Notes: a model not told the origin generated them from the sequence alone. 6,359 bases of DNA from Methanomicrobiales archaeon (GCA_028679035.1 JAJRCL010000162.1:1-6359); one strand, 5' to 3'. Counted from the first letter of the stretch, positions 1 to 5,883 are shown. Made by a program: numbers and translations.

Positions 1-121
1 CGTGAGCGGCACCGGTCTTTTGCTGACCGTGTCGATTACCTACCGGTTATACGAGGAGATCGCGAGTCAGCAGATCATGGAAATGTATCCGGTCATGCGT
101 CAGTTCTTTGGAAAGGAGTAA
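1..121 (+). CDS. secY: Protein translocase subunit SecY, C-terminal end (partial)
   Basis: Only the last 39 codons are in the window, read in the frame starting at base 2 and ending with TAA at 119-121. The peptide runs from [20 protein letters not shown] to QFFGKE. The [17 protein letters not shown] pattern is the end of the last membrane helix and short cytoplasmic tail of archaeal SecY (Sec61 alpha), the pore subunit of the Sec translocon in the cytoplasmic membrane. The gene order that follows (adenylate kinase, DUF106/EMC3-like protein, cytidylate kinase) is the standard archaeal order after secY and supports the call. The end of the gene also carries the AGGAG ribosome-binding site (114-118) of the next gene, so the two are translated from one message. 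The 5' part lies outside the window. Confidence 0.88.
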   Translation, partial: VSGTGLLLTVSITYRLYEEIASQQIMEMYPVMRQFFGKE

Positions 122-128
122 GGGAACC

Positions 129-698
129 ATGGGGAAAAGGGTCGTTATCACCGGTGTTCCGGGTGTAGGAAAGACCACGGTGATCAACAAGGGGCTCGAG
201 ATCCTGCTCGCAGAAGGGGTAACGTACGAGTCGATTAACTTCGGCACGTTCATGTTCGAAACTGCGGTGCAGGACGGGCTCGTCCGGGACAGGGACGAAA
301 TGCGCAGGCTTGACAGGACTATCCAGAAACGCCTGCAGAAAAATGCGGCAGCAGCGATCGGAAAGAACGAAGGAAACATCATCATCGACACCCATTGCTC
401 GGTCAAAACCCCGAAAGGGTACCTAGCCGGCCTTCCGGAATGGGTGCTGCGGGAACTCAACCCGGACACTATCATCCTTGTCGAAACCGATGAGGACCAG
501 ATCCTTATGCGCCGGCTGAACGACCCTACCCGGGTCCGGGATATGGATTCGGCAAAGGAGATACTCGAACACCAGCAGTTCAACCGCTCCCTTTCCGCCG
601 CATACGCGGTCATCACCGGCTGTACGGTGAAGATCGTGAAGAACCAGGACTATCTGCTGGAGCGGGCTGCCGCTGACATGGCAGCCGTGCTCAGGTGA
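129..698 (+). CDS. adkA: Adenylate kinase, archaeal type
   Basis: Archaeal adenylate kinase (ATP + AMP = 2 ADP), a cytoplasmic P-loop kinase of 189 residues, the usual length of the archaeal AdkA family, which differs from the bacterial/eukaryotic form. The Walker A loop is GVPGVGKT at residues 9-16. An INFGTFMFE segment (about 36-43) fits the AMP side, and the DTHCSVKTPKGYLAGLP stretch from D87 is characteristic of the archaeal family. The Arg-rich RRLNDPTRVRD part fits the lid. The start is ATG 129, not an upstream in-frame GTG-type start at 108: AGGAG at 114-118 sits 10 nt before ATG 129, and the protein then begins MGKRVVITG just ahead of the P-loop, as expected. It lies 7 nt after secY, and its stop TGA (696-698) overlaps the ribosome-binding site of the next gene, pointing to one operon. 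Confidence 0.93.
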   Translation: MGKRVVITGVPGVGKTTVINKGLEILLAEGVTYESINFGTFMFETAVQDGLVRDRDEMRRLDRTIQKRLQKNAAAAIGKNEGNIIIDTHCSVKTPKGYLAGLPEWVLRELNPDTIILVETDEDQILMRRLNDPTRVRDMDSAKEILEHQQFNRSLSAAYAVITGCTVKIVKNQDYLLERAAADMAAVLR

Positions 699-703
699 AG
701 ACG

Positions 704-1324
704 ATGGTCGACCTCGGCAAACACGGCACCACGATCACCCTCATCCTCATGTTCGTGATGTTGATCTCGTACAGTATCGAGCCCATCCGGGTTACGGTCG
801 GTGCAGCGATGGATGTGGTGTTCGGACCGCTCGTCAACATGCCTCCCGCCGGTCTCGGGGTTCCCTTCTTTATCGTGGTGCTGGTCCTCTCTGCACTGAC
901 CGGGTTCTATTCTTCCGTGGTCCAGAAGTATACGGTTGACTACGAACACCAGACCGATGTGCAGAAACGGATGAAAGAGTTCCAGAAAGAGTACCGAGAA
1001 GCCCAGCTGTCCCAGGACGAAAAAAAGATAAAGAAACTGGAGGGGAAAAAGGATAAAATGATGGCAGAACAGCTCGAAATGTCGCGGGAACAGTTCAAAC
1101 CCATGGCATTCATTCTCGTGCTGTCCGTTCCCATCTTCTTCTGGCTCCTCTTCCGGCTGAATGACCTGAATATCCTCCGGCACATCGCCCTTCCCCTGAT
1201 CGGGATACGGACTCTGGAACAGGCGGCGCTGGGGCCGATTCCGGCATGGATCCTGTGGTACTTTATCTGTTCCATCACCATCAGCCAGATCATCCGAAAA
1301 GCGATGAACATCGGAGGGATCTGA
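704..1324 (+). CDS. EMC3/TMCO1 (DUF106) family membrane protein insertase, YidC/Oxa1-like
   Basis: A 206-residue membrane protein of the archaeal DUF106 family, homologous to EMC3/TMCO1 and distantly to YidC/Oxa1/Get1; family members help insert membrane proteins. I see a first helix at about 9-28, a second at 53-71, a highly charged coiled coil at about 82-127 (EFQKEYREA, KKIKKLEGKKDKMM), then helices at about 133-151 and 179-198. This is the N-terminal helix, cytosolic coiled-coil hairpin and core helices layout known for archaeal YidC-like protein Ylp1. The start is a choice: a GTG at 695 overlaps the adkA stop, but ATG 704 has AGGTGA at 693-698 with 5 nt spacing, whereas nothing good precedes the GTG, so I prefer 704. 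The stop TGA (1322-1324) shares one base with the cmk start. Placement directly behind secY fits a role alongside the Sec translocon. Confidence 0.9.
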   Translation: MVDLGKHGTTITLILMFVMLISYSIEPIRVTVGAAMDVVFGPLVNMPPAGLGVPFFIVVLVLSALTGFYSSVVQKYTVDYEHQTDVQKRMKEFQKEYREAQLSQDEKKIKKLEGKKDKMMAEQLEMSREQFKPMAFILVLSVPIFFWLLFRLNDLNILRHIALPLIGIRTLEQAALGPIPAWILWYFICSITISQIIRKAMNIGGI

Positions 1325-1851
1325 TGAAAATTACGATCAGCGGCCCGCCGGGAAGCGGTACAACGACGCTTGCCGAGCATCTGGCCCACCGCCATGGGTA
1401 TCTGCTGATCTCGGCCGGAGAGCTGTTCCGCCAGATGGCAAAGGAGAAAGGGCTCGATATCGCCCAGTTCGGTAAAAGCGCGGAAAATGAGTCGGCAATC
1501 GATGCGCTCATCGACGCACGCCAGAAGGACGTAGCTGCCGGGCATGAGAATGTGATCATCGAAGGAAGACTTTCCGGCTGGATGATCGAGGATGCCGACC
1601 TGAAAATCTGGCTCAACGCTCCCACGTCGGTGCGGGCGAAACGAATCGCACACCGTGATGGCGGGGATGAATACGCCGCACGCAAAAAGACCGTTGAGCG
1701 GGAAGAATGTGAGTACCGGCGATACAAGAAGTACTACAAGATCGATATCAATGATCTCTCCCCTTACCATCTGGTAATCGACACCGAGCTCTGGAACCCG
1801 GACCAGCTTGCCTGCATTGTCGATCTTGCCATGGGGTACCTGAAGAAGTAA
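1324..1851 (+). CDS. cmk: Cytidylate kinase, archaeal type
   Basis: Cytidylate kinase (CMP/dCMP + ATP = CDP/dCDP + ADP), cytoplasmic, 175 residues. The P-loop is GPPGSGTTT at residues 7-15, with Thr where most P-loop kinases have Lys; this GSGTTT form is normal for the archaeal Cmk family and is not a defect. Further family signatures are ISAGELFRQMA, VIIEGRLSGWMI, the Arg-rich RAKRIAHRDG, and a C-terminal YYKIDINDLSPYHLVIDTE stretch that recurs in archaeal homologues. The start ATG 1324 shares one base with the preceding TGA and has GGAGGG at 1313-1318, 5 nt upstream, so it is probably translationally coupled. It is the last gene of this operon in the window; a hairpin with an AT-rich stretch follows the stop. 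Call based on recognised motifs and archaeal gene order. Confidence 0.92.
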   Translation: MKITISGPPGSGTTTLAEHLAHRHGYLLISAGELFRQMAKEKGLDIAQFGKSAENESAIDALIDARQKDVAAGHENVIIEGRLSGWMIEDADLKIWLNAPTSVRAKRIAHRDGGDEYAARKKTVEREECEYRRYKKYYKIDINDLSPYHLVIDTELWNPDQLACIVDLAMGYLKK

Positions 1852-1857
1852 GTCCTC

Positions 1858-1882
1858 ATTTTCTTGAACGTCTCTTGAAAAT
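1858..1882 (+). terminator. Weak terminator-like inverted repeat after cmk
   Basis: ATTTTC (1858-1863) and GAAAAT (1877-1882) are exact reverse complements separated by 13 nt, starting 7 nt after the cmk stop. A second small hairpin, CCCG (1887-1890) and CGGG (1898-1901) with a 7-nt loop, follows at once. Archaeal termination relies mainly on T-rich stretches; TCATTTTCTT and TTTCATCTTAT are present here but are not strong U-tracts. This is a plausible 3' end for the secY operon on position more than on strength. Confidence 0.3.
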
Positions 1883-1919
1883 AGATCCCGACAATAACGG
1901 GCAATGCGGTTTCATCTTA

Positions 1920-2013
1920 TCATAAATTGCATATCAAGATTCTTGTTTTCAACACTCCATGAGACATAATTTACCTGCAGCACAGCACGAATATCCTTAT
2001 TCTCCGCGAGGGG
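1920..2013 (+). promoter_or_regulatory. Possible promoter and leader of the radical SAM gene
   Basis: The 179-nt spacer between cmk and the radical SAM gene is clearly richer in A/T than the genes. TATA-like candidates are TCATAAATTG (1920-1929), ACATAATTTA (1964-1973) and ATATCCTTAT (1991-2000); I cannot tell which, if any, is used. The only purine-rich site, GAGGGG (2008-2013), lies 17 nt before ATG 2031, too far for a normal Shine-Dalgarno, so translation starts weakly or from a short leader (the last candidate would place the RNA start close to 2020). The first candidate is repeated exactly on the other strand upstream of the HTH-FHA gene. No tRNA or riboswitch is recognisable here. Confidence 0.25.
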
Positions 2014-2030
2014 CAAAATAGAAATATTGC

Positions 2031-3188
2031 ATGAAGAATCCTTTCCACATCATGCTGGTGCCCACCCTTGGATGCCCGGCACGCTGTTCCTATTGCTGGA
2101 GTTCCGAGAGTACATCACCCGTAATGAGCATTGACACCGTACGGGACACCGTCGCGTGGCTGAAGGATTTCCGATCCGATCGTCTGACGATTACCTTCCA
2201 CGGGGGAGAGCCACTCCTCGCCGGAAAGGAATTTTACGAAGCGGCACTTCCCTTGTTGTCTCAGGGCCTCGAACACCTCAGGCCGGAGTTTGCGATGCAA
2301 TCCAACCTCTGGCTGATGACACCGCTCTTCGCACAGCTCCTCGCACACTACCATATCCCCATCGGGACGAGCATCGACGGGCCGGCAGACCTGAATGACC
2401 GTCAGCGCGGGAAGGGCTATTTTGATCGCACCATGCGGGGAGCGGAGATCGCGACTGCCAACGGACTGCAGGTGCGGTTCATCTGCACGTTCACCTCGGC
2501 ATCGGTCCAGCAAAAGGAAGAGATTTTCCGGTTCTTCCTCGAGCATGGTTTCACCATGAAACTGCACCCGGCGCTGCCGTCTTTGCGGGACGGGGGAGCA
2601 CAGGAGTGGACCCTGGAACCGGATGCCTACGGGGACCTGCTTGTGTACCTCCTTGACCAGTCCCTGGAACACATCGGCCGGATCGAGATCATGAATATCA
2701 GCGACCTGGTCCGGTGCGTCTTCACCCGCCGGGGCACAGTGTGCACCTTTGCAGACTGCATGGGGAATACCTTTGCCATCGGTCCGGACGGGAGTATCTA
2801 TCCCTGTTACCGCTTCATCGGCATGCCCGCGTATGTGATGGGAAACGTCGCTGACAAGCCGACCAAAGAGGATCTCGCTCACTCACCGGCAGGAATGCTG
2901 ATGGCCAGGTTTAAGGAGTACGTGGATACCTCGTGCCAGAAGTGTACGCACATCCGCTACTGCCGGGGCGGGTGCCCGTATAACGCGATCGTCCCTACGT
3001 ACGGAAAAATCGAAGGTGTTGATCCCTACTGCACCGCCTACAAGAGGATCTTTGGGGAGATTTCCGACCGGTTCAACCGGGAGATGCAGGAATCAGCTGA
3101 AATGAGTGTACCCCGTTTTGGGTATGGTCAACAGAAAAATCCCAAACCCTCGATGATGATGCTCATGCACCGGATCATTTTGCGATAA
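2031..3188 (+). CDS. Radical SAM/SPASM peptide- or protein-modifying enzyme (anSME-like, substrate unknown)
   Basis: A 385-residue cytoplasmic radical SAM enzyme expected to cleave S-adenosylmethionine to a 5'-deoxyadenosyl radical and modify a peptide or protein. The SAM cluster motif is CX3CX2C with C15, C19 and C22 followed by Trp; GGEP at 58-61 is the SAM-amino motif. The C-terminal SPASM domain has the full cysteine set of the anaerobic sulfatase maturase type: C238, C243, C259, then C302-X2-C305-X5-C311-X3-C315, and C334, enough for two extra 4Fe-4S clusters. In true sulfatase maturases C259 is followed by the catalytic Asp (CDF); here it is YPCYRF with Y260, so sulfatase maturation is unlikely. 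The N-terminus and YPCYRF style resemble, from memory, the methanogen Mhun_1560-type putative peptide-modifying family. Start: ATG 2031; the alternative ATG 2052 would leave only seven residues before the first cysteine and has no better ribosome site. The tail after 350 is unusual (KPSMMMLMHRIILR). It stands alone, convergent with the kinase gene. Confidence 0.85.
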   Translation: MKNPFHIMLVPTLGCPARCSYCWSSESTSPVMSIDTVRDTVAWLKDFRSDRLTITFHGGEPLLAGKEFYEAALPLLSQGLEHLRPEFAMQSNLWLMTPLFAQLLAHYHIPIGTSIDGPADLNDRQRGKGYFDRTMRGAEIATANGLQVRFICTFTSASVQQKEEIFRFFLEHGFTMKLHPALPSLRDGGAQEWTLEPDAYGDLLVYLLDQSLEHIGRIEIMNISDLVRCVFTRRGTVCTFADCMGNTFAIGPDGSIYPCYRFIGMPAYVMGNVADKPTKEDLAHSPAGMLMARFKEYVDTSCQKCTHIRYCRGGCPYNAIVPTYGKIEGVDPYCTAYKRIFGEISDRFNREMQESAEMSVPRFGYGQQKNPKPSMMMLMHRIILR

Positions 3189-3225
3189 CGAACGATCCCA
3201 CCCTGGGGGAGGTATCCCGCACACC

Positions 3226-3259
3226 CTGATAGGCGATTTCGCAGGTGCTATGGTATCAG
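3226..3259. terminator. Small inverted repeat between convergent genes
   Basis: In the 90-nt spacer between the convergent radical SAM and kinase genes, CTGATA (3226-3231) pairs exactly with TATCAG (3254-3259) across a 22-nt loop, followed on the + strand by TATTT. It may be a shared end-of-transcription signal, but the stem is short, the loop is long and there is no real T-tract. The rest of this spacer shows no gene. Confidence 0.2.
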
Positions 3260-3278
3260 TATTTCGGAGGTTTCAAAT

Positions 3279-4940
3279 TCAATCCACTCGTATCCCTGCA
3301 AGATCGACAAGCAACTCTTTTACTGACTGATAGCGCTGCCGGGGATCCTTTGAGAGACACCGCAGGATTATGGGATCAAGGGGCCGTGCTTCCGGGTTGA
3401 TCGATAAGGGGAAGACAGGATCGCGGGTCAGGACGGCGCGGGTGATCGTGGCAAGATCTTCACCCTGGAAAGGAAGCCTGCCGGTCACGAGTTCGAAGGA
3501 AACCACCCCCAGCTGGAAAATATCGGTACGGTGGTCGGTACCTCCATATTCCGATGGGGCGACCTGCTCAGGGGCTGCATAGGAGAGAGAGAATCCTGTC
3601 ACTGAAGGCATATCCGGATAGACGGTGCTCCGGCCGAGACCCCAGTCGGTTATTTTGGGAGTCCTTTCAGAATCGAGAAGGATGTTCGCTGGTTTTATGT
3701 CCCGGTGTATGATGCCCTTGCTGTGGGCATATGCAAGCCCCTGCGCAATTCCCGTAATGATCCGGATAGCATCCGGAAGGGGAAGCGGTTTCGGGACAGC
3801 GGAAAGAGACATCTCAATGTATTCCATTTCGACGAGAGGGATGGGGAGGATCGCCACGTAGGTCACCTTAACAATGTTGGGATGATTCAAATCCCGCCAG
3901 AGGAGCATTTCCTTGAGGAATGCCCGTCCGGTCGTTTCGGTGGTGGTGAGCGGGATCTTGACCGCAACCGTGAGTCCATCATCCTTTCTGACAGCCCGGT
4001 ATACCCGGGCCAGCCCGCCGGTCGCAATCGGCACGATGTCGGTATACCTCTTTTCAAGAACTGCTGTATGCAGTCGGGGATCAGCCATATCCATGCCGAT
4101 GAGCGTTTTATCATCGAGAGAGATGGTGTCGGGTCCAGGGGTTTCCGGCGAGAGCAAAAGGATTGCTGTATACAGGAGCGAACCGGTGAACAGGGCTGAC
4201 GCTGCAATAATGGGATACGAAATTCCTCCGGTCGATATGAATGAGAGGGGGACAGTAACGACAAGGATCCCACTTCCGAGGAGATGGATTCCCAGAGTGA
4301 ATGAAAGGCGACGGCTTATTACCAGTCCATATGCAAGCGCACAGGATGAACCGGTAACGACCCCGCCGATGATAGAGATACTCCGCACCAACCCCGATCC
4401 TTCTACTGGTAAAACCGTTGAAATAAGAAAGGCCCCGACCGCTGTCAGTAAAAACTGAACAATGCCGAATCCCCGGACGCGGGGACGAAACAATCCGGCG
4501 GGGTATCGCCGTAAATCCACAAATATCCCGAGGGCTGCGATTACAATCCCGGAAAGGATTTCCACAATTCTGTTTGCGGAGAGAAGCGGAGATCCGGTCC
4601 CTTCGGGTGGTCCTCCGGAACCCTGTCCGATCTGACTCGCCAGTGATGTTCCGTTCAAGGTCGGTTTCGACGGCTTATCCAGCGATGGCTCCAGAGTTGG
4701 ATCCGGCGAACTGGTTGGAATCGGGGTGGGTGCAGGAACGGAAGGTAATATTTCCGGTATAGTGTGCGGAATCACTCTCCAATGCCAGGGATCGGGTGGA
4801 TTCTGCCCCTGAATGCCAGTGCTGCCGGGTAAACCCGGGCCCATGGTGCCACCCTGCACCGGAGCTGCCAGCACTATCGTTCCAAGAAGGAATACGATGA
4901 GCACCACCATGCACGCTGCAATACGCTCCTTACCCCTCAT
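3279..4940 (-). CDS. Membrane-anchored Ser/Thr protein kinase with extracytoplasmic Pro-rich segment
   Basis: A 553-residue Hanks-type kinase predicted to phosphorylate Ser/Thr of target proteins. In order: a signal peptide or anchor at 7-26; a Pro/Ser/Thr-rich low-complexity stretch at about 45-118, probably outside the cell; five hydrophobic spans at about 125-143, 158-177, 187-208, 213-236 and 241-263; a short linker; and a kinase domain at about 299-550. Catalytic residues are present: K328 (AVKIP), E344 (helix C), the H412-R-D414-IKPAN loop, D432 in DWG instead of DFG, and APE at 456-458. The Gly-rich loop is ATGGLARV (306-313), with Ala in place of the first Gly. With a cleaved signal and five spans (or an uncleaved signal and six), the kinase faces the cytoplasm. 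I use ATG 4940, preceded by GAGGG at 4951-4947 with 6 nt spacing, rather than TTG 4946. It overlaps the upstream HTH-FHA gene by 11 nt, so the two are co-translated; that protein is a likely partner or target. Confidence 0.9.
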   Translation of the reverse strand: MRGKERIAACMVVLIVFLLGTIVLAAPVQGGTMGPGLPGSTGIQGQNPPDPWHWRVIPHTIPEILPSVPAPTPIPTSSPDPTLEPSLDKPSKPTLNGTSLASQIGQGSGGPPEGTGSPLLSANRIVEILSGIVIAALGIFVDLRRYPAGLFRPRVRGFGIVQFLLTAVGAFLISTVLPVEGSGLVRSISIIGGVVTGSSCALAYGLVISRRLSFTLGIHLLGSGILVVTVPLSFISTGGISYPIIAASALFTGSLLYTAILLLSPETPGPDTISLDDKTLIGMDMADPRLHTAVLEKRYTDIVPIATGGLARVYRAVRKDDGLTVAVKIPLTTTETTGRAFLKEMLLWRDLNHPNIVKVTYVAILPIPLVEMEYIEMSLSAVPKPLPLPDAIRIITGIAQGLAYAHSKGIIHRDIKPANILLDSERTPKITDWGLGRSTVYPDMPSVTGFSLSYAAPEQVAPSEYGGTDHRTDIFQLGVVSFELVTGRLPFQGEDLATITRAVLTRDPVFPLSINPEARPLDPIILRCLSKDPRQRYQSVKELLVDLAGIRVD

Positions 4941-5718
4941 GGTCAACCCTCACAAACACCAGCCGGGCCGAGGTCGGTCCCTTCCCCAGTTCCAGCATCT
5001 CACTCCCTACGAGAGGATACGGGCTGTTTCCTGTTATGGGAACACCGTTAACCGAAGTGCCGGACGTGCTATCGCAGTCCTGGATAAACCACTGCCCTTT
5101 TTCAAGGATAATTTCCGCATGGGGGCGGGAGATTCTTGTCACAGACGCATACCATGGCGAAAGCACGATCCCGGATACACCCCCGTGTGCAGATGCGCCA
5201 CCCCTGCCGATCCAGGTAATCCCGCCGGAAAGAGGAATTATCCTTCCCTCTTCCGGACCGGTGAGAACCATCAGGGCAGCCTTTCCCTTCCCAATACCTA
5301 TGCCGATCTCTTTCTCCAGGTCATCGAGCCTGCGTCGGATCGCGGGATCCTCTATCCATGGCCGGATTGCGTGAAATACTGTCAGTGCGCCAAGGACCCG
5401 GTCCATCGCTCGCGGGACCAGGGAAAACTTCCATACCGGGAATACGCCCCTGGGAGTGGGCTGCCCGAATCCGGCCTCACGCTGCACAAGTCCGACGCTG
5501 AGAAGTCGGTACATGTGTTTTTTGGTATTTTCATACGTGCTGCCCGTCTCTTTTGCGATCACCCGGAGATCTTTGCTTTCCCGCTCGATTGTTTTCAGAA
5601 TCTGCAACCGCTGGGAATTTGCAAGAACTTCAAAGAGCTCGGAGAGGTCGTGAAAAAAATCGGCATCGTACGTAACAGCGAGGGTTGTAGAAGCAGGTAC
5701 TGCAGACCCATCGCCCAT
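4930..5718 (-). CDS. Winged-helix (ArsR-like) DNA-binding protein with C-terminal FHA domain
   Basis: A 262-residue soluble protein with two recognisable parts. Residues about 22-100 form an ArsR-like winged helix-turn-helix (ELFEVLANSQRLQILKTIE, then IAKETGSTYENTKKHMYRLL as the recognition region). Residues about 147-258 form a forkhead-associated domain, with GR at 171-172, SRPH at 197-200, and TSVNG at 221-225, the residues that bind phosphothreonine peptides. The middle (about 101-146) looks like a helical linker with a charged segment. There is no membrane span. The likely role, inferred, is a transcription regulator whose activity or location depends on phosphothreonine made by the kinase encoded immediately downstream in the same operon (11-nt overlap). 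ATG 5718 is the only usable start: an in-frame TAA lies 10 codons upstream (within 5719-5760) and no other start codon follows soon. The Shine-Dalgarno is weak (GGA only), so a short or structured leader may matter. Confidence 0.88.
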   Translation of the reverse strand: MGDGSAVPASTTLAVTYDADFFHDLSELFEVLANSQRLQILKTIERESKDLRVIAKETGSTYENTKKHMYRLLSVGLVQREAGFGQPTPRGVFPVWKFSLVPRAMDRVLGALTVFHAIRPWIEDPAIRRRLDDLEKEIGIGIGKGKAALMVLTGPEEGRIIPLSGGITWIGRGGASAHGGVSGIVLSPWYASVTRISRPHAEIILEKGQWFIQDCDSTSGTSVNGVPITGNSPYPLVGSEMLELGKGPTSARLVFVRVDHEG

Positions 5719-5740
5719 AGTGTGTCCAGATTATAAATGA

Positions 5741-5751
5741 CGGTACCGGTA
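5741..5751. repeat. Overlapping palindromes CGGTACCG / TACCGGTA
   Basis: CGGTACCG (5741-5748) and TACCGGTA (5744-5751) are each perfect 8-bp palindromes and share five bases. They lie 23-33 nt upstream of the HTH-FHA start codon, where a bound protein could block initiation. The sequence ACGGTAC here recurs at 5861-5867 near the divergent gene. This could be a dimer binding site or chance. Confidence 0.35.
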
Positions 5752-5760
5752 TTTTGTTGT

Positions 5761-5804
5761 TGCGACGTTCCCAATCCATCCCGCCCTGGGATGCATCGTT
5801 CCCA
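5761..5804. repeat. Imperfect 13-bp direct repeat, 31-bp period
   Basis: TGCGACGTTCCCA (5761-5773) and TGCATCGTTCCCA (5792-5804) match at 11 of 13 positions, with an exact 8-bp core CGTTCCCA. They start 31 bp apart, about three DNA turns, so proteins bound to both would face the same side. They flank a hairpin (5777-5793) in the middle of the divergent control region. Candidate operator for the neighbouring winged-helix regulator; no binding evidence. Confidence 0.45.
5777..5793. repeat. 6-bp hairpin in the leader region of the HTH-FHA gene
   Basis: CATCCC (5777-5782) and GGGATG (5788-5793) pair perfectly with a 5-nt loop. GATGCATC (5790-5797) is an overlapping 8-bp palindrome, and GGGA (5788-5791) could alternatively pair with TCCC (5800-5803), so two mutually exclusive folds exist. 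It would lie in the HTH-FHA messenger leader if the far TATA candidate at 5837-5828 is the promoter. Confidence 0.4.
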
Positions 5805-5860
5805 CGGTTGAACTCCACGCATTTTATCAATTTATGAAACCGGAGCCTGCACCACTATAC

Positions 5861-5883
5861 ACGGTACGGGTTTTCCCTACCGT
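5861..5883 (+). promoter_or_regulatory. Strong hairpin just before the ribosome-binding site of the secreted-protein gene
   Basis: ACGGTA (5861-5866) pairs with TACCGT (5878-5883); after one bulged C (5867), GGG (5868-5870) pairs with CCC (5875-5877), closing on a TTTT loop. That gives nine base pairs with one bulge. The stem ends one base before GAGGTGG (5885-5891), the Shine-Dalgarno of ATG 5898. It could be an RNA structure shaping translation or stability, or an inverted-repeat operator at the promoter; if the ACTATACAC box is used, RNA would start inside or just after it, favouring the DNA-site reading. Confidence 0.45.

Noticed and set aside
1330..1370. Missing P-loop Lys in cytidylate kinase as a sign of inactivation
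   Set aside because: GSGTTT with Thr in that place is usual in archaeal Cmk proteins.
1904..1969. Tiny 21-codon + strand ORF (one Cys) between cmk and the radical SAM gene, considered as a precursor peptide
   Set aside because: No good ribosome-binding site, no leader/core character, only one cysteine, and composition typical of AT-rich spacer.
2115..2882. 255-codon - strand open frame opposite the radical SAM gene
   Set aside because: The + strand carries all radical SAM/SPASM motifs; the antisense product looks random.
4813..5736. 307-codon + strand open frame opposite the HTH-FHA gene
   Set aside because: Antisense to two well-supported genes; its translation has no recognisable domain and reflects GC-rich codon structure.
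5731..5737. TTTATAA (- strand) as the TATA box of the HTH-FHA gene
   Set aside because: Only 12 nt before the ATG; a normal archaeal spacing would start RNA inside the gene, and no in-frame start codon follows soon enough.
5630..5830. Open - strand frame with several Cys starting in the divergent region and running into the HTH-FHA gene in another frame
   Set aside because: Mostly overlaps a confidently coding gene in a different frame, has no ribosome-binding site, and shows no family pattern; it is a shadow.
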